NCBI GenBank assembly: GCA_949825065.1
Contig: OX463838.1
Span: 2,334,251 to 2,398,250, forward strand
Source: Odontocerum albicorne
Taxonomy: Eukaryota; Arthropoda; Insecta; Trichoptera; Odontoceridae
DNA: 64,000 bases
Reading direction: 5' to 3'
Positions 51,755-63,769 of this stretch are shown here, piece after piece; the first letter of the stretch is position 1; each line of letters begins with the position of its first letter. The notes below the pieces were generated by a model. It saw only the letters and a program-made list of their open reading frames with translations, was not told where the DNA came from and did not search any database. Made by a program: the position numbers and the translations under genes.

Positions 51755-52425
51755 TTGTTTTATTCATCTTTTTTCATAAAATCGTTCTACATACATCTAG
51801 AACAAGAGACTGTGTGAACTCCCCTTGGGGAAAAACACAATATAAACGAATGCGATTTTTTTTTAAATGCGGGAGGTCTATACTTGAAACTGAATGCATT
51901 AATGCCGACAATGAGTAAACCACGAATCAAAGTAATAAGAATTTAAAAAAAATCGAAACAAAAAGATCATGAATTGAAAATTGAAGAATGAAGTTTAAAA
52001 AAAGAGTTGAAAAACACGTTAAAATTGTAGTTGATCATTCAACTGGTCATTACCGAGTTTTTGCTTAGAGCCGTAGAAAAAGTGGATCACGACTTCGAGA
52101 AGCACGTGTAACAGAATGAACTTGCCCAATCAGCTGTGACCAATGCTGAGTGCGTCTGAACCGAGACAAAATGAACACGTGGGTACATTAAACCTGTTTT
52201 TATTTGATATAACTAAAAATCTTTTAACTTTTTTCCATTATTCCAGGATACGTTGTATTTTATATTATTACAGTGGCGTCAATAGAAGATAAATCCTGCG
52301 AAGCACGATAGTGAAACTTCCAAATGACGCAGAAGGAGACCAAAGAAGTGCCTTTACAAGAAAGTGGAGGAGGAAATGATGAGATTCGGACTATCCCCGA
52401 GTGATTGGCGAGATTGATAGAGATG
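51755..52425. other. Unassigned sequence
   Basis: No recognisable frame; a purine-rich leader (52300-52430) precedes the 50-bp satellite. Confidence 0.4.
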
Positions 52426-52430
52426 AAGAA

Positions 52431-52815
52431 GTTAGTTCCAAGCAGCCAACCTCAAATAGATGGAAAAAGGCAAGGGACAAGTTAGTTCCAAGCAGTCAAC
52501 CCCAAATGGATGGGATACGGCAAGGGAAAAGTTAGTTCCAAGCAGCCAATCCCAAATGAATAGGATAAGGCAAGATAAAAGTTAGTTCCAAGCAGTCAAT
52601 CCCAAATGGATGGGATAAGGCAAGGGAAAAGTTAGTTCCAAGCAGCAATCCCAAATGCATAGGATAAGGCAAGAGAAAAGTTAGTTCCAAGCAGTCAATC
52701 CCAAATGGATGGGATAAGGCAAGGGAAAATTTAGTTCCACGCAGTCAATCCTAAATGGATGGGATAAGGCAAGGGAAAAGTTAGTTCCAAGCAAATGGGG
52801 GGGATAAGGTAAGGG
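52431..52815 (+). repeat. 50-bp minisatellite, 8 units, dimeric order
   Basis: GTTAGTTCCAAGCAGTCAAT CCCAAATGGATGGGATAAGG alternates with an AGCCAAT..AATAGGAT form in units 1, 3 and 5, giving a ~100-bp dimer period. The last unit is truncated. Confidence 0.95.
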
Positions 52816-52874
52816 AATAGAATAATAAGTAGGACTTTATTACATTCACACGTTCCATACACGATATTATACGT

Positions 52875-52965
52875 ACGTACGAGAGTTGCGAAAGATACTG
52901 AACGGCGTATAGCGTTAGGAAACAAAGTGAATGGGGCACTAAAACGTATACACTCGGATAATATG
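52875..52965 (+). pseudogene. RTE-like LINE scrap
   Basis: RVAKDTERRIALGNKVNGAL KRIHS, the segment after RT; compare 28440 and 44095. Confidence 0.55.
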
Positions 52966-53368
52966 GTTTAAGCGGTTCTCATCGAAGTTCACTGGTCGTC
53001 CGGAACGCTCCATGTCTTTTAGGTCAAAATTACCGTCTTTGAAACGCAAAAACCATCGAGCTATCCTTTCATTCATAGCATATTCACCGTACACTTCGCA
53101 AATATCGCAAGCAGCTTTGGCAGCTTTATTACCTCGATTGAACGCGAACAGAAGGAGGTGTTGAAAATGCTCACTTTCGTCTACTTGACATTCCATTTTG
53201 AAGGCTTGTAATCAAATAAAATAATATATCTCACGTAAAAGCAAACACAACATCTTGTAGAGCAGAAAATTTTCTTTCGAATGGCGTATAACTTTTATCA
53301 TTTTGTTTTACTTTTGGTGCTCATTTTTAAATTGAAAAAAAACGGACACAACTTATGTTAACACCCAA
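52930..53368 (-). mobile_element. mariner 5' part with transposase N-terminus
   Basis: On -, after TA (53369-53370) the end TTGGGTGTTAACATAAGTTG leads to ATG at 53196. It codes MECQVDESEHFQHLLLFAFN RGNKAAKAACDICEVYGEYA then DGNFDLKDMERSGRPVNFDE, the helix-turn-helix pair of mariner transposases. The element is cut off at about 52935, so the catalytic domain and 3' end are gone. Confidence 0.8.
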
Positions 53369-53617
53369 TATATAATCGCCTAAAATATTCTATATTCGAA
53401 TGAAAATAAAAAATTACCACACCCTTCATATTTATTTTATAATACACGAAAACTGAATATTAAAACAATTGATTTACAAAAAATAACAAGCCAATACAAA
53501 AACAAATAAAATGAAATGAGTATATTCAACTGAATGTTACCACTTCACTTTCATTTTAAATGCCCTCAAAAGCAAGCCGTTTCACGAAATTAAATATTTT
53601 AAATATCATATGGGTTA

Positions 53618-54181
53618 TAAAAGGTCTTTCAAATTGAGCGGTTTTTTAATTCTTGGATAAAACATAGATGGCGTCGTGAACTTGCCTGGATCTTGTAATA
53701 TTTGAGAAGTGTAATGTATGACATTTATAAAAATGGAGTCGTACACAATATAATAACGCGGTCAAATTGATAATTATTTTATATATTGTAATCTCCAGAA
53801 ACGGTGATGTTAATTGTCCACCAAGATCATGTGATCTGAGACTGTTAGAATATTTTCTCTGGGGTTACGTGAAAAGTCAGGTCCATAAGAATGACCCCCA
53901 ATCTATTCCTGAGCTGAATGACGCAATTATTCGCGTTATTGGTGAGTTAGAATAGCAATTATGTCAAAATGTCATCGAAGATTATGACAAAAGAGTGGAC
54001 ATCTGTGGAGCTGCAAGAGGTGGACATTTGGAGGATATTGTTGTTTGTGTTTAAATGTCATATATTATACTTCAATGACCAATAAAAAGTTTTTTGAAAA
54101 CAAAGCAAATTGTGTGTTTTATTCAAGAATTAAAAAAAAAATTTAATAAAAAAAACCACTCAATTTGAAATAACCTTTATA
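53618..54181 (+). mobile_element. Tc1/mariner-type deletion derivative
   Basis: Ends AAAGGTCTTTCAAATTGAGC and the reverse complement AAAGGTTATTTCAAATTGAG are inverted, flanked by TA. About 560 bp. Contains only the transposase C-terminus. Confidence 0.75.
53795..54053 (+). pseudogene. Tc1/mariner-like transposase C-terminus
   Basis: GDVNCPPRSCDLRLLEYFLW GYVKSQVHK, then a TAG at 53953, then QLCQNVIEDYDKRVDICGAA RGGHLEDIVVCV. CPPRSCDL..YFLWGYVKS is the block around the third catalytic Asp; here the expected Asp position reads E in LLEYFLW. The catalytic residues upstream are deleted. Confidence 0.78.
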
Positions 54182-54360
54182 AAGGTTTCTTCGTAGTTCG
54201 TCTCCTCTTTGACAATTTTCTGTAGTTTTCTTACCAAATATGTTTAACCGAACATATGCAAATGTGGAGAAGCACCTAATGTAACGGCTGCAGCAATAAT
54301 CTTCATACTTTTACACTAAACTAATATATACTCGTATATATAGTATCAGACGTGGGCAAA

Positions 54361-54457
54361 AATTGTTGAAATCAAAGCGAATTGTGTGTTTTATTCAAGA
54401 ATTAAAAAAAATTAACAAAAAAACCCGCTTAATTTGAAAGACCCGGTTTATAAGTGA
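54361..54457 (+). repeat. Second copy of the 3' end of that element
   Basis: AAAGCGAATTGTGTGTTTTA TTCAAGAATT and CGCTTAATTTGAAAGACCC repeat 54100-54180. Confidence 0.7.
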
Positions 54458-54720
54458 TATTTAAATTGTATGGATAACACAAAAAACGACACTTAAGAGA
54501 GTAAACGTTCAACGAAAAGGTAAAATTAATATGGAAATTAATTCTTACGTATCATGAAAGTTATTCACATTTATTAAATGTATACTTATCTACCAGCCTA
54601 TTGGAATAGAGCCATTCCCATAAGTGGGGATCAAATTAGAACCTTCGATATGCGGATGATCAACCCTTCTAGTGAATGATCCGAAAATAATGACCGATTT
54701 TAACCCTTCAAATTCAATGA

Positions 54721-55017
54721 AATATAACTTGAGAGTACATAAACTTTATTAATCCAAGTAAGAAGCCTTTGAGTTTATGCATTTTTGTCAACGAATTACA
54801 AACTTGTTTATGCCTATAGAATATAACTTGAGTTTACATAAACTTTATTAATCAAAGTAAGAAGCCTTTGAGTTTATGCATTTTTGTCAACGAATTACAA
54901 ACTTGTTTATGCCTATAGAATATAACTTGAGTTTACATAAACTTTATTAATCAAAGTAAGAAGCCTTTGAGTTTATGCATTTTTGTCAACGAATTACAAA
55001 CTTGTTTATTCCTATAG
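54721..55017 (+). repeat. 99-bp tandem repeat, 3 units
   Basis: ATATAACTTGAGTTTACATA recurs at 54722, 54821 and 54920, followed by a truncated fourth start. Units 2 and 3 are nearly identical. Confidence 0.95.
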
Positions 55018-55072
55018 AATAAAACTCAGGTGGACTGAAATTTATTTATTTTTTAAATATATTTTCACTATA

Positions 55073-55455
55073 CCAATTACAGCGTCTTCGAAATGTTTGT
55101 CTACGATTTATTTTTAACCTATGAAAGTACGAAAGTTTAACTACATACCAGAAGGCATTGAACTGGTTGAATGTTAGAAATAGACGCCATATTTACATAC
55201 TGTATCTATTGTATAATATCCTTAACTGTCCTGCCACCCCCTATTATCTCGTCGAAAATTTTCAGCGTCTTTTCAATCATGGGTTAGCGCTACGCTCAAA
55301 CAGAGATTGTTTATTGGCCTTTCCAGTTCACCGCTCATTTTTTTTTACGTCATCCTTGACTGTCCATGCAGTGAGAGTCTGTAATCAGTTACAAACCAAT
55401 ATAAGACTCGCTTCGTCCTTGAGCGAGTCTTATAAAAAAACTATTAATTTCTAGT
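55073..55455 (+). pseudogene. LINE family J1, copy j
   Basis: MNWLNVRNRRHIYILYLLYN ILNCPATPYYLVENFQRLFN and CLLAFPVHRSFFFTSSLTVH, an open 98-codon C-terminal piece (55158-55454). The 3' untranslated tail is missing, so it is truncated at both ends. Confidence 0.8.
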
Positions 55456-55459
55456 AATT

Positions 55460-57345
55460 TTAATTATTTTATCAACTTTAATATAAGCCTCGATTCTAAT
55501 AAATAGCAAGTTATTTAGATAAATAATACATTACATAAAACTAACAATAATGACAAATTAATACATCTTGTTACAAATTAGCAAAAATGTGGCAGTTTGT
55601 TAAAATCAAATAATATTTGGTGACGTTTGTTAAAAGTCACTACGTTAGTCTACATTGGCAAGGGATGGGGTATACGACAATGGAATTTTCGATTTTTATA
55701 TACATAAAATTAATTGTTCTTAATTAATATTAATTCATAGGTGGAGCTTGGCCTTTTTAAAGATAGATACAAATCATACAATACATTAGAAAGTCAGTAT
55801 AATGAAAATTAGGAATTGAAACGACAGTTCAGAGAAAAATAATTTTTCGATTTATAAAAAAAACGATTCGATTTGTAAAAAACAAACGATTTTACCCCAT
55901 CCCTTAGAGACGTTTCAAATGTCCAGGGACCATCCTACATTTTCTCAAGTATAAGTAATTGTTTTTGCACATCCTTGGATGGGCTTTTCAGCTAGTAGGT
56001 AATCATTAGAAAAATCATTTAACTACCCCTCATTTTCATAATGTAGGTACAAAGCTATAAAATATAAGTGGTTTTTCTAACGAGATATAATAAAACAGTG
56101 CTTAAAACATGATACATTTTTTCAATTCTTCAGAATTTTTGAAAAATACAATACAATTTCAAAATGAAGCCCGCTACCCCCTCTCACGACGCATGATATA
56201 CCCTGCAGCGCTTTAAGCTTCTCACAAAACACTTGCTTTAGGGATGGACGTCCGGTTTAAGCTGAACACGGAAGCTTTTACGGTGCGTTAACATCATTAC
56301 GGGGGAAAATATGTATACGTGCGGCGCAGGTCAATTACTTGGGTCACCCTCTTTAGAGGTTTTTTTTTCCAAATTCCTAGTACTTCTTGTGATGAAATTC
56401 AATAATTAAAAAAAAAATTTGATAAATTAAAAAAATATTAAATTTTAAAGCGTAGTTACGAGAAATGTATTGAAGGACTTATTGGACCCTTTGAGAGCCC
56501 TTAGGTTTCTAAGGCAATTTTTTTATGACTGAAAAAACAGGACTCTCTTTTTTTTTTATATCATAAGCGACGATAGATGGGGATTTTGTGTGGTTTTGAG
56601 GACAACAATTTGGACGAATAAATAAATATATTTTCGATCGCCGATAGTGCTGTCAAGTCATCACAAAAATTATGACGAAAACCGCACGTTTCAAAATAAA
56701 AAAAAATAATACTGAATAGACCTTATCATTTTATGCAATTTTGTCAATTTATACGAAATCCTCTCTTTAGTTCGATAATACACACTCCAGGCAATTGAGA
56801 CCGATGCTTTTGTATGAAGAAAAAAACGTCGAAAAAATGTTTGATTTTAGGTAAAATGGGTGTTGTCCTTTGACTCAAAATCAATTTTACGGGACACTAA
56901 ATATTTAAAAAAAAAAAAAATGCTGCAAGCGAGACGTCTTACATGATCTGAAAACGTGTCTAAGCATCCTTGGTCTGTGTACTCGTATATACGTATGTGT
57001 CATTGAAAAACGAGTTAACGTATCCTGGGGTCTTGACAGTTTAAAAATACTCCAAAAGCGCTTCAAAAAGCTAACATATTAACTGGTTTGTATGCGTACG
57101 CGGCGCTCATGGTGAAATATGTTCTTGTGTAACCAAGGTCGAACGAAAACTGAGTTTTCTATATAAAACATCTTGGGGGAAGGGTCCTGCTACCTGCTCG
57201 CGTTTGAATCTACCCTCTAACGGTTTCCAGGGAAAAATGTAACCGTACACGCTCTTGTCAAACAGACTGCACATAAAAAAAACTCCCAACCTGTATATTA
57301 ACACATTTGACGTTTAATTGAAAAACAAAAAACCATCCTTCCATC
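55460..57345. other. Longest unassigned stretch
   Basis: About 1.9 kb without tandem repeats, element ends or known domains. A pair TTTTTACAAATCGAATCG / CGATTTGTAAAAAACAAACG near 55845-55890 forms a small direct repeat. Confidence 0.4.
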
Positions 57346-57349
57346 CATT

Positions 57350-57710
57350 CTGTCGTTTAACTTGTGACAGAACATCATGACTCACATGATATCATTTGAT
57401 GACTCCTTTCCATTCATCTTTGCACTCCGCGGTTCGAAGGGTAGTTGTTAAGGGTAGCCCTGTTGCGTCTCATATTTTGTCAGTTCAACGCATTGGAACT
57501 CTTCCTCATGTGCCTCTTCCTGTAACCATAAGCCTCTCAAACCTGTCTTCTTGGTCACAAGCAATGTGACCAAAGAATCTGAAGACTCGCCGAAGGCATA
57601 TTGTCGACAATCTGTCTTTGATTCTCAGTTCTTCGAGAATGGAAGTGTTAGTTCGCCTTTCTGTCCATGTCATTCGTAATATTCTTTTCCCGCACCACAT
57701 GCATCTATTC
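57350..57710 (-). pseudogene. RTE-like LINE C-terminus
   Basis: MWCGKRILRMTWTERRTNTS ILEELRIKDRLSTICLRR, VFRFFGHIACDQEDRFERLM VTGRGT, then shifted ..DATGLPL...AECKDEWKG. This is the cysteine-free tail typical of RTE ORF2. Relative at 6140-6345. Confidence 0.78.
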
Positions 57711-58137
57711 GACGTCTACAAATATATCTTTAAAAAAATCAAATACATGGTAAATTATCTAAAAATCCGGTGGAAATTTCCATCCGTACTATTTCAAATG
57801 CAGACTTGGATAAAAATAGCTCTATTTTGCGAGCAGATATCGAATGAAAAACTGCCATGATCCGCAAACTTTTCACGGCCGCCTGTTCAAACTATTGCCA
57901 GTTTTTAGGCGAAGAAGCTCTGTAAAAAAAGCATCCGGTATCTGGATTGAATAACACAAGAAAGAAGCAAGGATAATTGGTCAAATGCATTCAACAACTT
58001 TCCCACGTAGCGTACGGTACGAAAAAAATCTGCAGTGTGCGGGACAAATACTCCTCGAACTTTTAAATTTACGAATCGCAAACTAGGAAGATTTTTTAAA
58101 TACGAGTATTCATGTCGATAAATGAGATTTGCGCCTG

Positions 58138-58670
58138 ACTTATATTTGGTTTGAATTTCACAAAGCGTACAGCCTTTAAAAATTTCACAAAGCGTACAGT
58201 ATTTACAAATTTCACAAAACGTACAGCCTTTACAAATTTCACAAAGCGTACAGCCTTTACAAATTTCACAAAGCGTACAGTCTTTACAAATTTCACAAAG
58301 CGTACAGCCTTTACAAATTTCACAAAGCATACAGCCTTTACAAATTTAACAAAACGTACAGTCTTTACAAATTTCACAAAGAGTACAGTCTTTACAAATT
58401 ACACAAAGCGTACAGTCTTTAGAAATTTCACAAAACGTACAGCCTTTACAAATTTCACAAATCGTACAGTCTTTACAAATTTCACGAAGCGAACAGCCTT
58501 TACAAATTTCACAAAGCGTACAGCCATTACAAATAACACAAAGCGTACAGCCTTTACAAATTAAATTCAAGATTTAGGTGGTAAGTAAAAAAATCTTATT
58601 TAACATATATACGAGTACTACTGCCGATTTCATTTATTCTTCATATATGATACAAATTATAAAAGGATAA
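58138..58670 (+). repeat. 27-bp minisatellite (15 units) with flanks, block 1
   Basis: Leader GACTTATATTTGGTTTGAAT, then TTTCACAAAGCGTACAGCCT TTACAAA units to 58562, then TTAAATTCAAGATTTAGGTG. Both strands remain open (9-codon units); the - strand repeat is cysteine-rich (CEICKGCTL) purely from the unit sequence. Confidence 0.95.
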
Positions 58671-58678
58671 TTTATAAA

Positions 58679-58915
58679 GACTTATATTTGGTTTGAATTT
58701 CACAAAGCGTACAGCCTTTAAAAATTTCACAAAGCGTACAGTTTTTACAAATTTCACAAAGCGTACAGCCTTTACAAATTTCACAAAGCGTACAGTCTTA
58801 TTACAAATTAAATTCAAGATTTAGGGGGTAAGTAAAAAAATCTAATTTAACATATATATGAGTATTACTGCCGATTTTATTTATTCTTTATATATGATAC
58901 ACATTATACAAGGAT
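58679..58915 (+). repeat. 27-bp minisatellite (4 units), block 2
   Basis: Repeats the same leader and right flank as block 1 with only about four units between, so the whole locus was duplicated and the arrays now differ in copy number. Confidence 0.95.
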
Positions 58916-58920
58916 CATTT

Positions 58921-59400
58921 ATAAAGCATGGTTAAGAGAGTAGACTCTCCCGGAGGGCGCTTTAACTTGGGATTCGAACCCACTATTATTGACAGAATAA
59001 AAATATTACAAGGATCATTTATAAAGCACGGTTAAGAGAGTAGACTCTCCCGGAGGGCGCTTTAACTTGGGATTCGAACCCACTATTATTGACAGAATAA
59101 AAATATTACAAGGATCATTTATAAAGCACGGTTAAGAGAGTACTCTCCCGGAGGGCGCTTTAACTTGGGATTCGAACCCACTATTATTGACAGAATAAAA
59201 ATATTACAAGGATCATTTATAAAGCACGGTTAAGAGAGTAGACTCTCCCGGAGGGCGCTTTAACTTGGGATTCGAACCCACTATTATTGACAGAATAAAA
59301 ATATTACAAGGATCATTTATAAAGCACGGTTAAGATAGTAGACTCTCCCGGAGGGCGCTTTAACTTGGGATTCGAACCCACTATTATTGATAGAATAAAA
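58921..59400 (+). repeat. 100-bp tandem array with tRNA-like core, 5 units
   Basis: ATAAAGCA(T/C)GGTTAAGAG starts at 58921, 59021, 59121, 59219 and 59319. Each unit contains GGGATTCGAACCC, a B-box-like T arm, about 42 nt after GGTTAAGAGAGTAGACTC, an A-box-like region as in Ser/Leu tRNAs. A hairpin CTCTCCCGGAGGGCG lies between. Unit 3 lacks 2 bp. Confidence 0.9.
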
Positions 59401-59799
59401 ATAAATACATATTATATAATATCAATTGAGTTTTAGGATAGAAAGGTGGTGCCTCAAGTCTTTGGATACGATTGTGATTAAACATTGAAATATACTGTTA
59501 CATTTCTGTCGATGGTCTAGTCTAACTTTGGGTTCGGGTTCAATTTTTGTGATAGAAGTTCAGTGTAAAGAGGAAGATGGTGGCTTCGGCCGTTTGACAA
59601 AGGAACTGTCTCGCATTTGCATATGTTTAAAAAAAAACAAATTTGGTAAGAAAAACGCAGAAAACTTATCACAAGAAGATGTACTAAAAAGAAAAAAAAA
59701 AACAAATTTGAAGATCTTCTGATGTGTTATAGTAACAAATTCGTCTTTAGGTGGGGTTTATTGTATGTGCGTAGTGCTCATATACATATATTCATCAAT

Positions 59800-59885
59800 T
59801 TTGATAATACGTCCCAAAAACGGTTGTCTTCAAGTGCTTCCTAAAGCTGTACACGTCATCCATATCAGACATTGAGGCAGACAAA
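59800..59885 (-). pseudogene. LINE C-terminal scrap
   Basis: - strand SMSDMDDVYSFRKHLKTTVF G-like reading; matches the better copy at 60605-60700. Confidence 0.4.
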
Positions 59886-60081
59886 GATTGATCAAATTGA
59901 AATGTAACTCGAGAAAACGAATGTTAACCAAAAATAAAGATGATAAATTCATTAAATATTACGCTATAATAAATAATACAACTGCTTCAATAACAAAGTA
60001 AGCACGTTGCAATAACAACACAACATTTATAATTTAAATAGTTTTAATGACAAGTTGAACAGTAAATTATAAATACAATTT

Positions 60082-60162
60082 TGTGGATAAAGATAACCAT
60101 TTGTGGATAAAGAGAACCACTTGTGGATAAAGAAAACCACTCATGGATATAGAGAACCACGT
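60082..60162 (+). repeat. 20-bp tandem repeat, 4 units
   Basis: TGTGGATAAAGAGAACCACT and variants. Confidence 0.9.
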
Positions 60163-60599
60163 GGTATCATTCATTTTTCATATTTTTCGTAAATACTGAA
60201 ACACTTAGTTGAAATATTCATATTCTGCATTTACACACATAAATTCTTAGTTATCACATATATAATTTTTACCATAACCTCAACAACCACATGTCCAACA
60301 ACTCCTCATTACAACCTCTACATTTGCATCAGTCGTTCACTCACATGACTATGTGCAAAACCTTCAAAAGCTTCTCAATCTCTGATTTCTCGTGTCAAAA
60401 AGCTACCTCGATAAATATTTTTTTTAACATTTGAAGACACAATATTATTATACAAAAAAGCTATCATTCTCCTCAAATAGTAAACTCTTGGCAGAATTGA
60501 AAGTTTTTTTCTCCCAAATGATGTGTAAACGTTTTTTTTTTAAGATCGAAAAAAAATATTTACTTAATTTCAAATAATTATCAAAATATCAAATGAAAA

Positions 60600-60765
60600 T
60601 TAATGTAATAACGGATTATCTTTAAGTGCATCCTAAAGCTGCATACACCACCCTTATCTCTGACATTAGGAGGTAGACCATTCCACACCACAGTACCATG
60701 TCCTATTGTATTGATTTGGAACAACCAGTTTATTAGATGGAGAAGAAATTGGTCTTAATGTTCTA
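60600..60765 (-). pseudogene. LINE C-terminal fragment
   Basis: - strand TVVWNGLPPNVRDKGGVCSF RMHLKIIRY is the W..LP..VR......F...LK end of CR1/Jockey-type ORF2. Confidence 0.55.
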
Positions 60766-60924
60766 CTTCTCACTGAAGAAACATCTCAAAAGACGCAATG
60801 GAGACATCACATTAATGTACTTTAATACAAAGAGACAAAGGTTGAAATCAATCCATTCCCGACGCTTAAGGTAGTGTAGACTTCTTAGAAGCTAACATGA
60901 TTTAATGAATACCATATATCTATC

Positions 60925-61395
60925 CCAATATCCTTGAAGCAAAGGGTTTACAACCAGTGCATCCTTCCAGTACTTACGTATGGCTGCGAGACATGGCCGC
61001 TCACAGTAAAGAACACACAAAAGCTCCAGACTGCACATAGGGGCATGGAGAGATGCATGTTGGGATATACTAAAAGAGACCGTAAACGAAACACCTGGAT
61101 TCGCAATATAACAAAGGTAGGAGACGTTATAAATGTGTGCAAAAGAATGAAGTGGCAATGGGCCGGACACGTAGCCAGAATGTCAGACTCCCGATGGACA
61201 TCCGAAATAATCCAATGATATCCAAGAGGCATAAAGAGGCCCAGAAGAAGACCGAAGGTACGCTGGATATATGAAATTAGGAAGCATGACAGTATCAACG
61301 AGCGAAAAAAACGGACTATTTGGAGTCAACTTGGGGAGACATCCATCCAGCAGTGGATCGACCCTGGTTGACAATGATAATGATGATGATGATAT
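60925..61395 (+). pseudogene. RTE-type LINE C-terminus with ATG-repeat tail
   Basis: KQRVYNQCILPVLTYGCETW PLTVKN, GMERCMLGYTKRDRKRNTWI, KWQWAGHVARMSDSRWTSEI. After a TGA the same frame gives PRGIKRPRRRPKVRW and WSQLGETSIQQWIDPG. It then ends in AATGATAATGATGATGATGA, the simple tandem tail of RTE elements. Only one in-frame stop interrupts about 140 codons; the 5' RT domain is absent. Confidence 0.9.
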
Positions 61396-61713
61396 ATCTA
61401 TCTAGCAGCTGCATTGAAAACAAACTGGAGTCTAGAAATTTGTGAATCAGGCGGACTAAAATAAATAATATTTCAATAATTCTGACGCGGTATAAGAAAT
61501 TAATGAACCCATGTGAAATAAATAATTGAATAGTGTTTTTAAACGCGATACTCTGCTAACAATAAAGTTGTCGGTAGATTTAGCCCGCGAATGTAATTAT
61601 ACTGCGAGATTTACAATAATGCAGACACGACAAAAAAAATTATTAATAAGAGTTTATAAATCCTTTGTTGGAAGATATGGACGTATATATTTTAACTCTC
61701 TAAGACTATAGAG

Positions 61714-62222
61714 GCCTTGTGTGACCCAAAAATGCTTATAAAACTAAAAGGAAAGGTATACCGGACTATCGTTAGACCCGCGATTATGTATGGCTCAGAA
61801 TGCTGGACTATGTACAGCTCCTACTCTAGGCAACTTGAAACAGTAGAAATGCGAATGCTTAGGTAGTCGGAAGGAGTATTACTAAAAGATAAAATGAAGA
61901 GCTCACGCATTCGTGGTAGCCTGAGGGTTACTGATATAAACAATAAGCTGGAAGAGCGACAATTGAGATGGTACGGGCACATAAGACGGAGACCACCAGA
62001 CCATACGGTAAATCAGGCAACGTCTGTGGATCTTCCTCGACATACGTCCAGAGGAAGACCAAATAACTCCTGGGTAACGCAATGCTCCAAAATCTTGCAG
62101 AAAAACGACCTAGATGAAAGCGACATCCAGTACCGAAGAGCATACAGGCTGAGAACGAGAGGAGTCGACCCCAACAACCTACCTAGGCAATGAGTTGGGA
62201 CATTGTCAGCAAGAAGAAGAAG
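61714..62222 (+). pseudogene. RTE-type LINE C-terminus with AAG tail
   Basis: LCDPKMLIKLKGKVYRTIVR PAIMYGSECWT, then a TAG, then SSRIRGSLRVTDINNKLEER QLRWYGHIRRRP and NNSWVTQCSKILQKNDLDES. RPAIMYGSECW is a hallmark of the thumb/C-terminus of RTE ORF2. It ends AAGAAGAAGAAGAC at 62212-62226. Different subfamily from the copy at 60925. Confidence 0.9.
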
Positions 62223-62421
62223 AAGACTATAGAGACCTGAAAAAAACATATAACCAATTTACATATCCAAGGAGAGCATACTATCAAGATATATATACCA
62301 AGAAATTTGATGCAATCTGTTGGAAATATACTAACATCAATAACTGATAAAGGACCCTTATCAAGAAGGTGCTGTCTACGTCGTGAATCCACCCTGAGAA
62401 ATTCTGTTTTATTTGGATTTT

Positions 62422-62497
62422 ATGTTAACATCTTAAGTTGTCTCTTTATGTTAACATCTTAAGTTGTCTCTTTATGTTAACATCTTAAGTTGTCTCA
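62422..62497 (+). repeat. 26-bp tandem repeat, 3 units
   Basis: ATGTTAACATCTTAAGTTGT CTCTTT at 62422, 62448 and 62474. Confidence 0.95.
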
Positions 62498-62499
62498 TC

Positions 62500-63035
62500 A
62501 ATTGCACATTTCGCAATTTTTTTCTTGACAACTAGAAGAATTTTTCAACAAAAAAGAACAATTACTTCAATACTCTCCAATAAGATACCAGAACATCGAT
62601 GAGACCAACCTTCATGCACACGGGTACGAAAAATGTCATTGACTGGAGATTCAACACGTGTTTCGAGGGTATTGACTTAGCTATATTTTTTCCATAATAC
62701 TGCTTTAAGATTCTATTATAAAAGAGGTGAAAAGGAGACACGTCTCAAGAAACACGTCTCAGGAGGTACGGCTTAAAAGGCACGTGCGAGAGGAGTTTAA
62801 CATCTCATTCATCACCAGCGAGTGCGTCTGCACCGAGGATGGGAGGGGCTTGTTGGTTCATTTAAACCGGAAGCCCAGACAATATTTACTTCAAATGTAT
62901 CAAAAAAATTGTTTCAAATATTCAAGTGAGAAAACTCGTATTATTAAACAAAGTAAAGGTTTTTTATCTAAATCACATTTTCTAGTCTTTGTGAGAAGTC
63001 TTTCTTGGTAGTAAGCTCTCCTTCGATAGACGGAG
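62500..63035. other. Unassigned sequence
   Basis: A 94-codon frame (62727-63011) has no recognisable domain. Confidence 0.35.
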
Positions 63036-63039
63036 AGCC

Positions 63040-63420
63040 GGTTTCGTAGGCCTTCTATTGTGTAATCTAAGAAAGTTCAATTTTATACATCTTCCAACAA
63101 TGGAAATAAAAACTCTTTTTAATTCAGTTGTGTCGCGTCTAGATTATTGTAGATCTTATTAATTCAGTTGTGTCGCATCTGGATTATTGTCGATCTTATT
63201 AATTCAGTTGTGTTGCGTCTGGATTATTGTAATTATATTTATTCTGATTTACCTGATTCGCAAATTTCTAAACTTCTATTTTCAACGCAGCTGCTAGGCT
63301 GGTATATTGTTGCGTACGGATTTATTTCAGACTTCATTTCTATGTTTTCAAGTCCCTTATGTATACATACACCATATACATTGCATTACACCTTTCGAAT
63401 CGGTGTATGAGAGACATTCC
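63040..63420 (+). pseudogene. CR1/Jockey-like LINE fragment with 40-bp triplication
   Basis: INSVVLRLDYCNYIYSDLPD SQISKL is the VxSRLDYCN.L..GLP motif after RT in CR1-type LINEs. The segment coding NSVV.RLDYC is repeated three times at 63121, 63161 and 63201 (40-bp period), which breaks the frame. Confidence 0.8.
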
Positions 63421-63424
63421 TTAA

Positions 63425-63762
63425 CACGTTCACTGCGTCGAACACGGCTTGCGTGTCCATACAAAATAGCCTTGAGGAATTATAATACACCGACCAACAA
63501 AGGTGTTGCTTTTCAATGTTCACTTATACTCCATAGGCAAGTGTATCACAGTGCGTTAAGTACTGTGAATGTTGAGTGCACTCATAAACGTCTCCCGATA
63601 AGGATTCGTCACCGGTTTCATGTGTTTTAAAGACACGAAGGAATACACTTGCATATGATGTTTCAATATAAAGTAGAATTTGATTTTTAACAAAGCTATG
63701 GGTTTTAAAAAATTCGCGAATTTTCAACATCTCTGCATGAAATTTAATACGCAGTGAATGTG
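63425..63762. mobile_element. piggyBac-like MITE
   Basis: TTAA at 63421-63424 and 63763-63766 flanks ends CACGTTCACTGCGT and the reverse complement CACATTCACTGCGT (13 of 14). 338 bp. It separates the LINE fragment on its left from unassigned DNA. Frames inside read across the left junction and are not genes. Confidence 0.8.
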
Positions 63763-63769
63763 TTAAGAG

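Noticed and set aside
57905..58570. Cysteine-rich CEICKGCTL repeat protein
   Set aside because: The 27-bp unit gives open frames in several registers on both strands; no start context or unique domain supports a gene.
58921..59400. CRISPR or tRNA gene cluster
   Set aside because: No spacers; tRNA fold incomplete (acceptor stem not found), so only a tRNA-like satellite is claimed.
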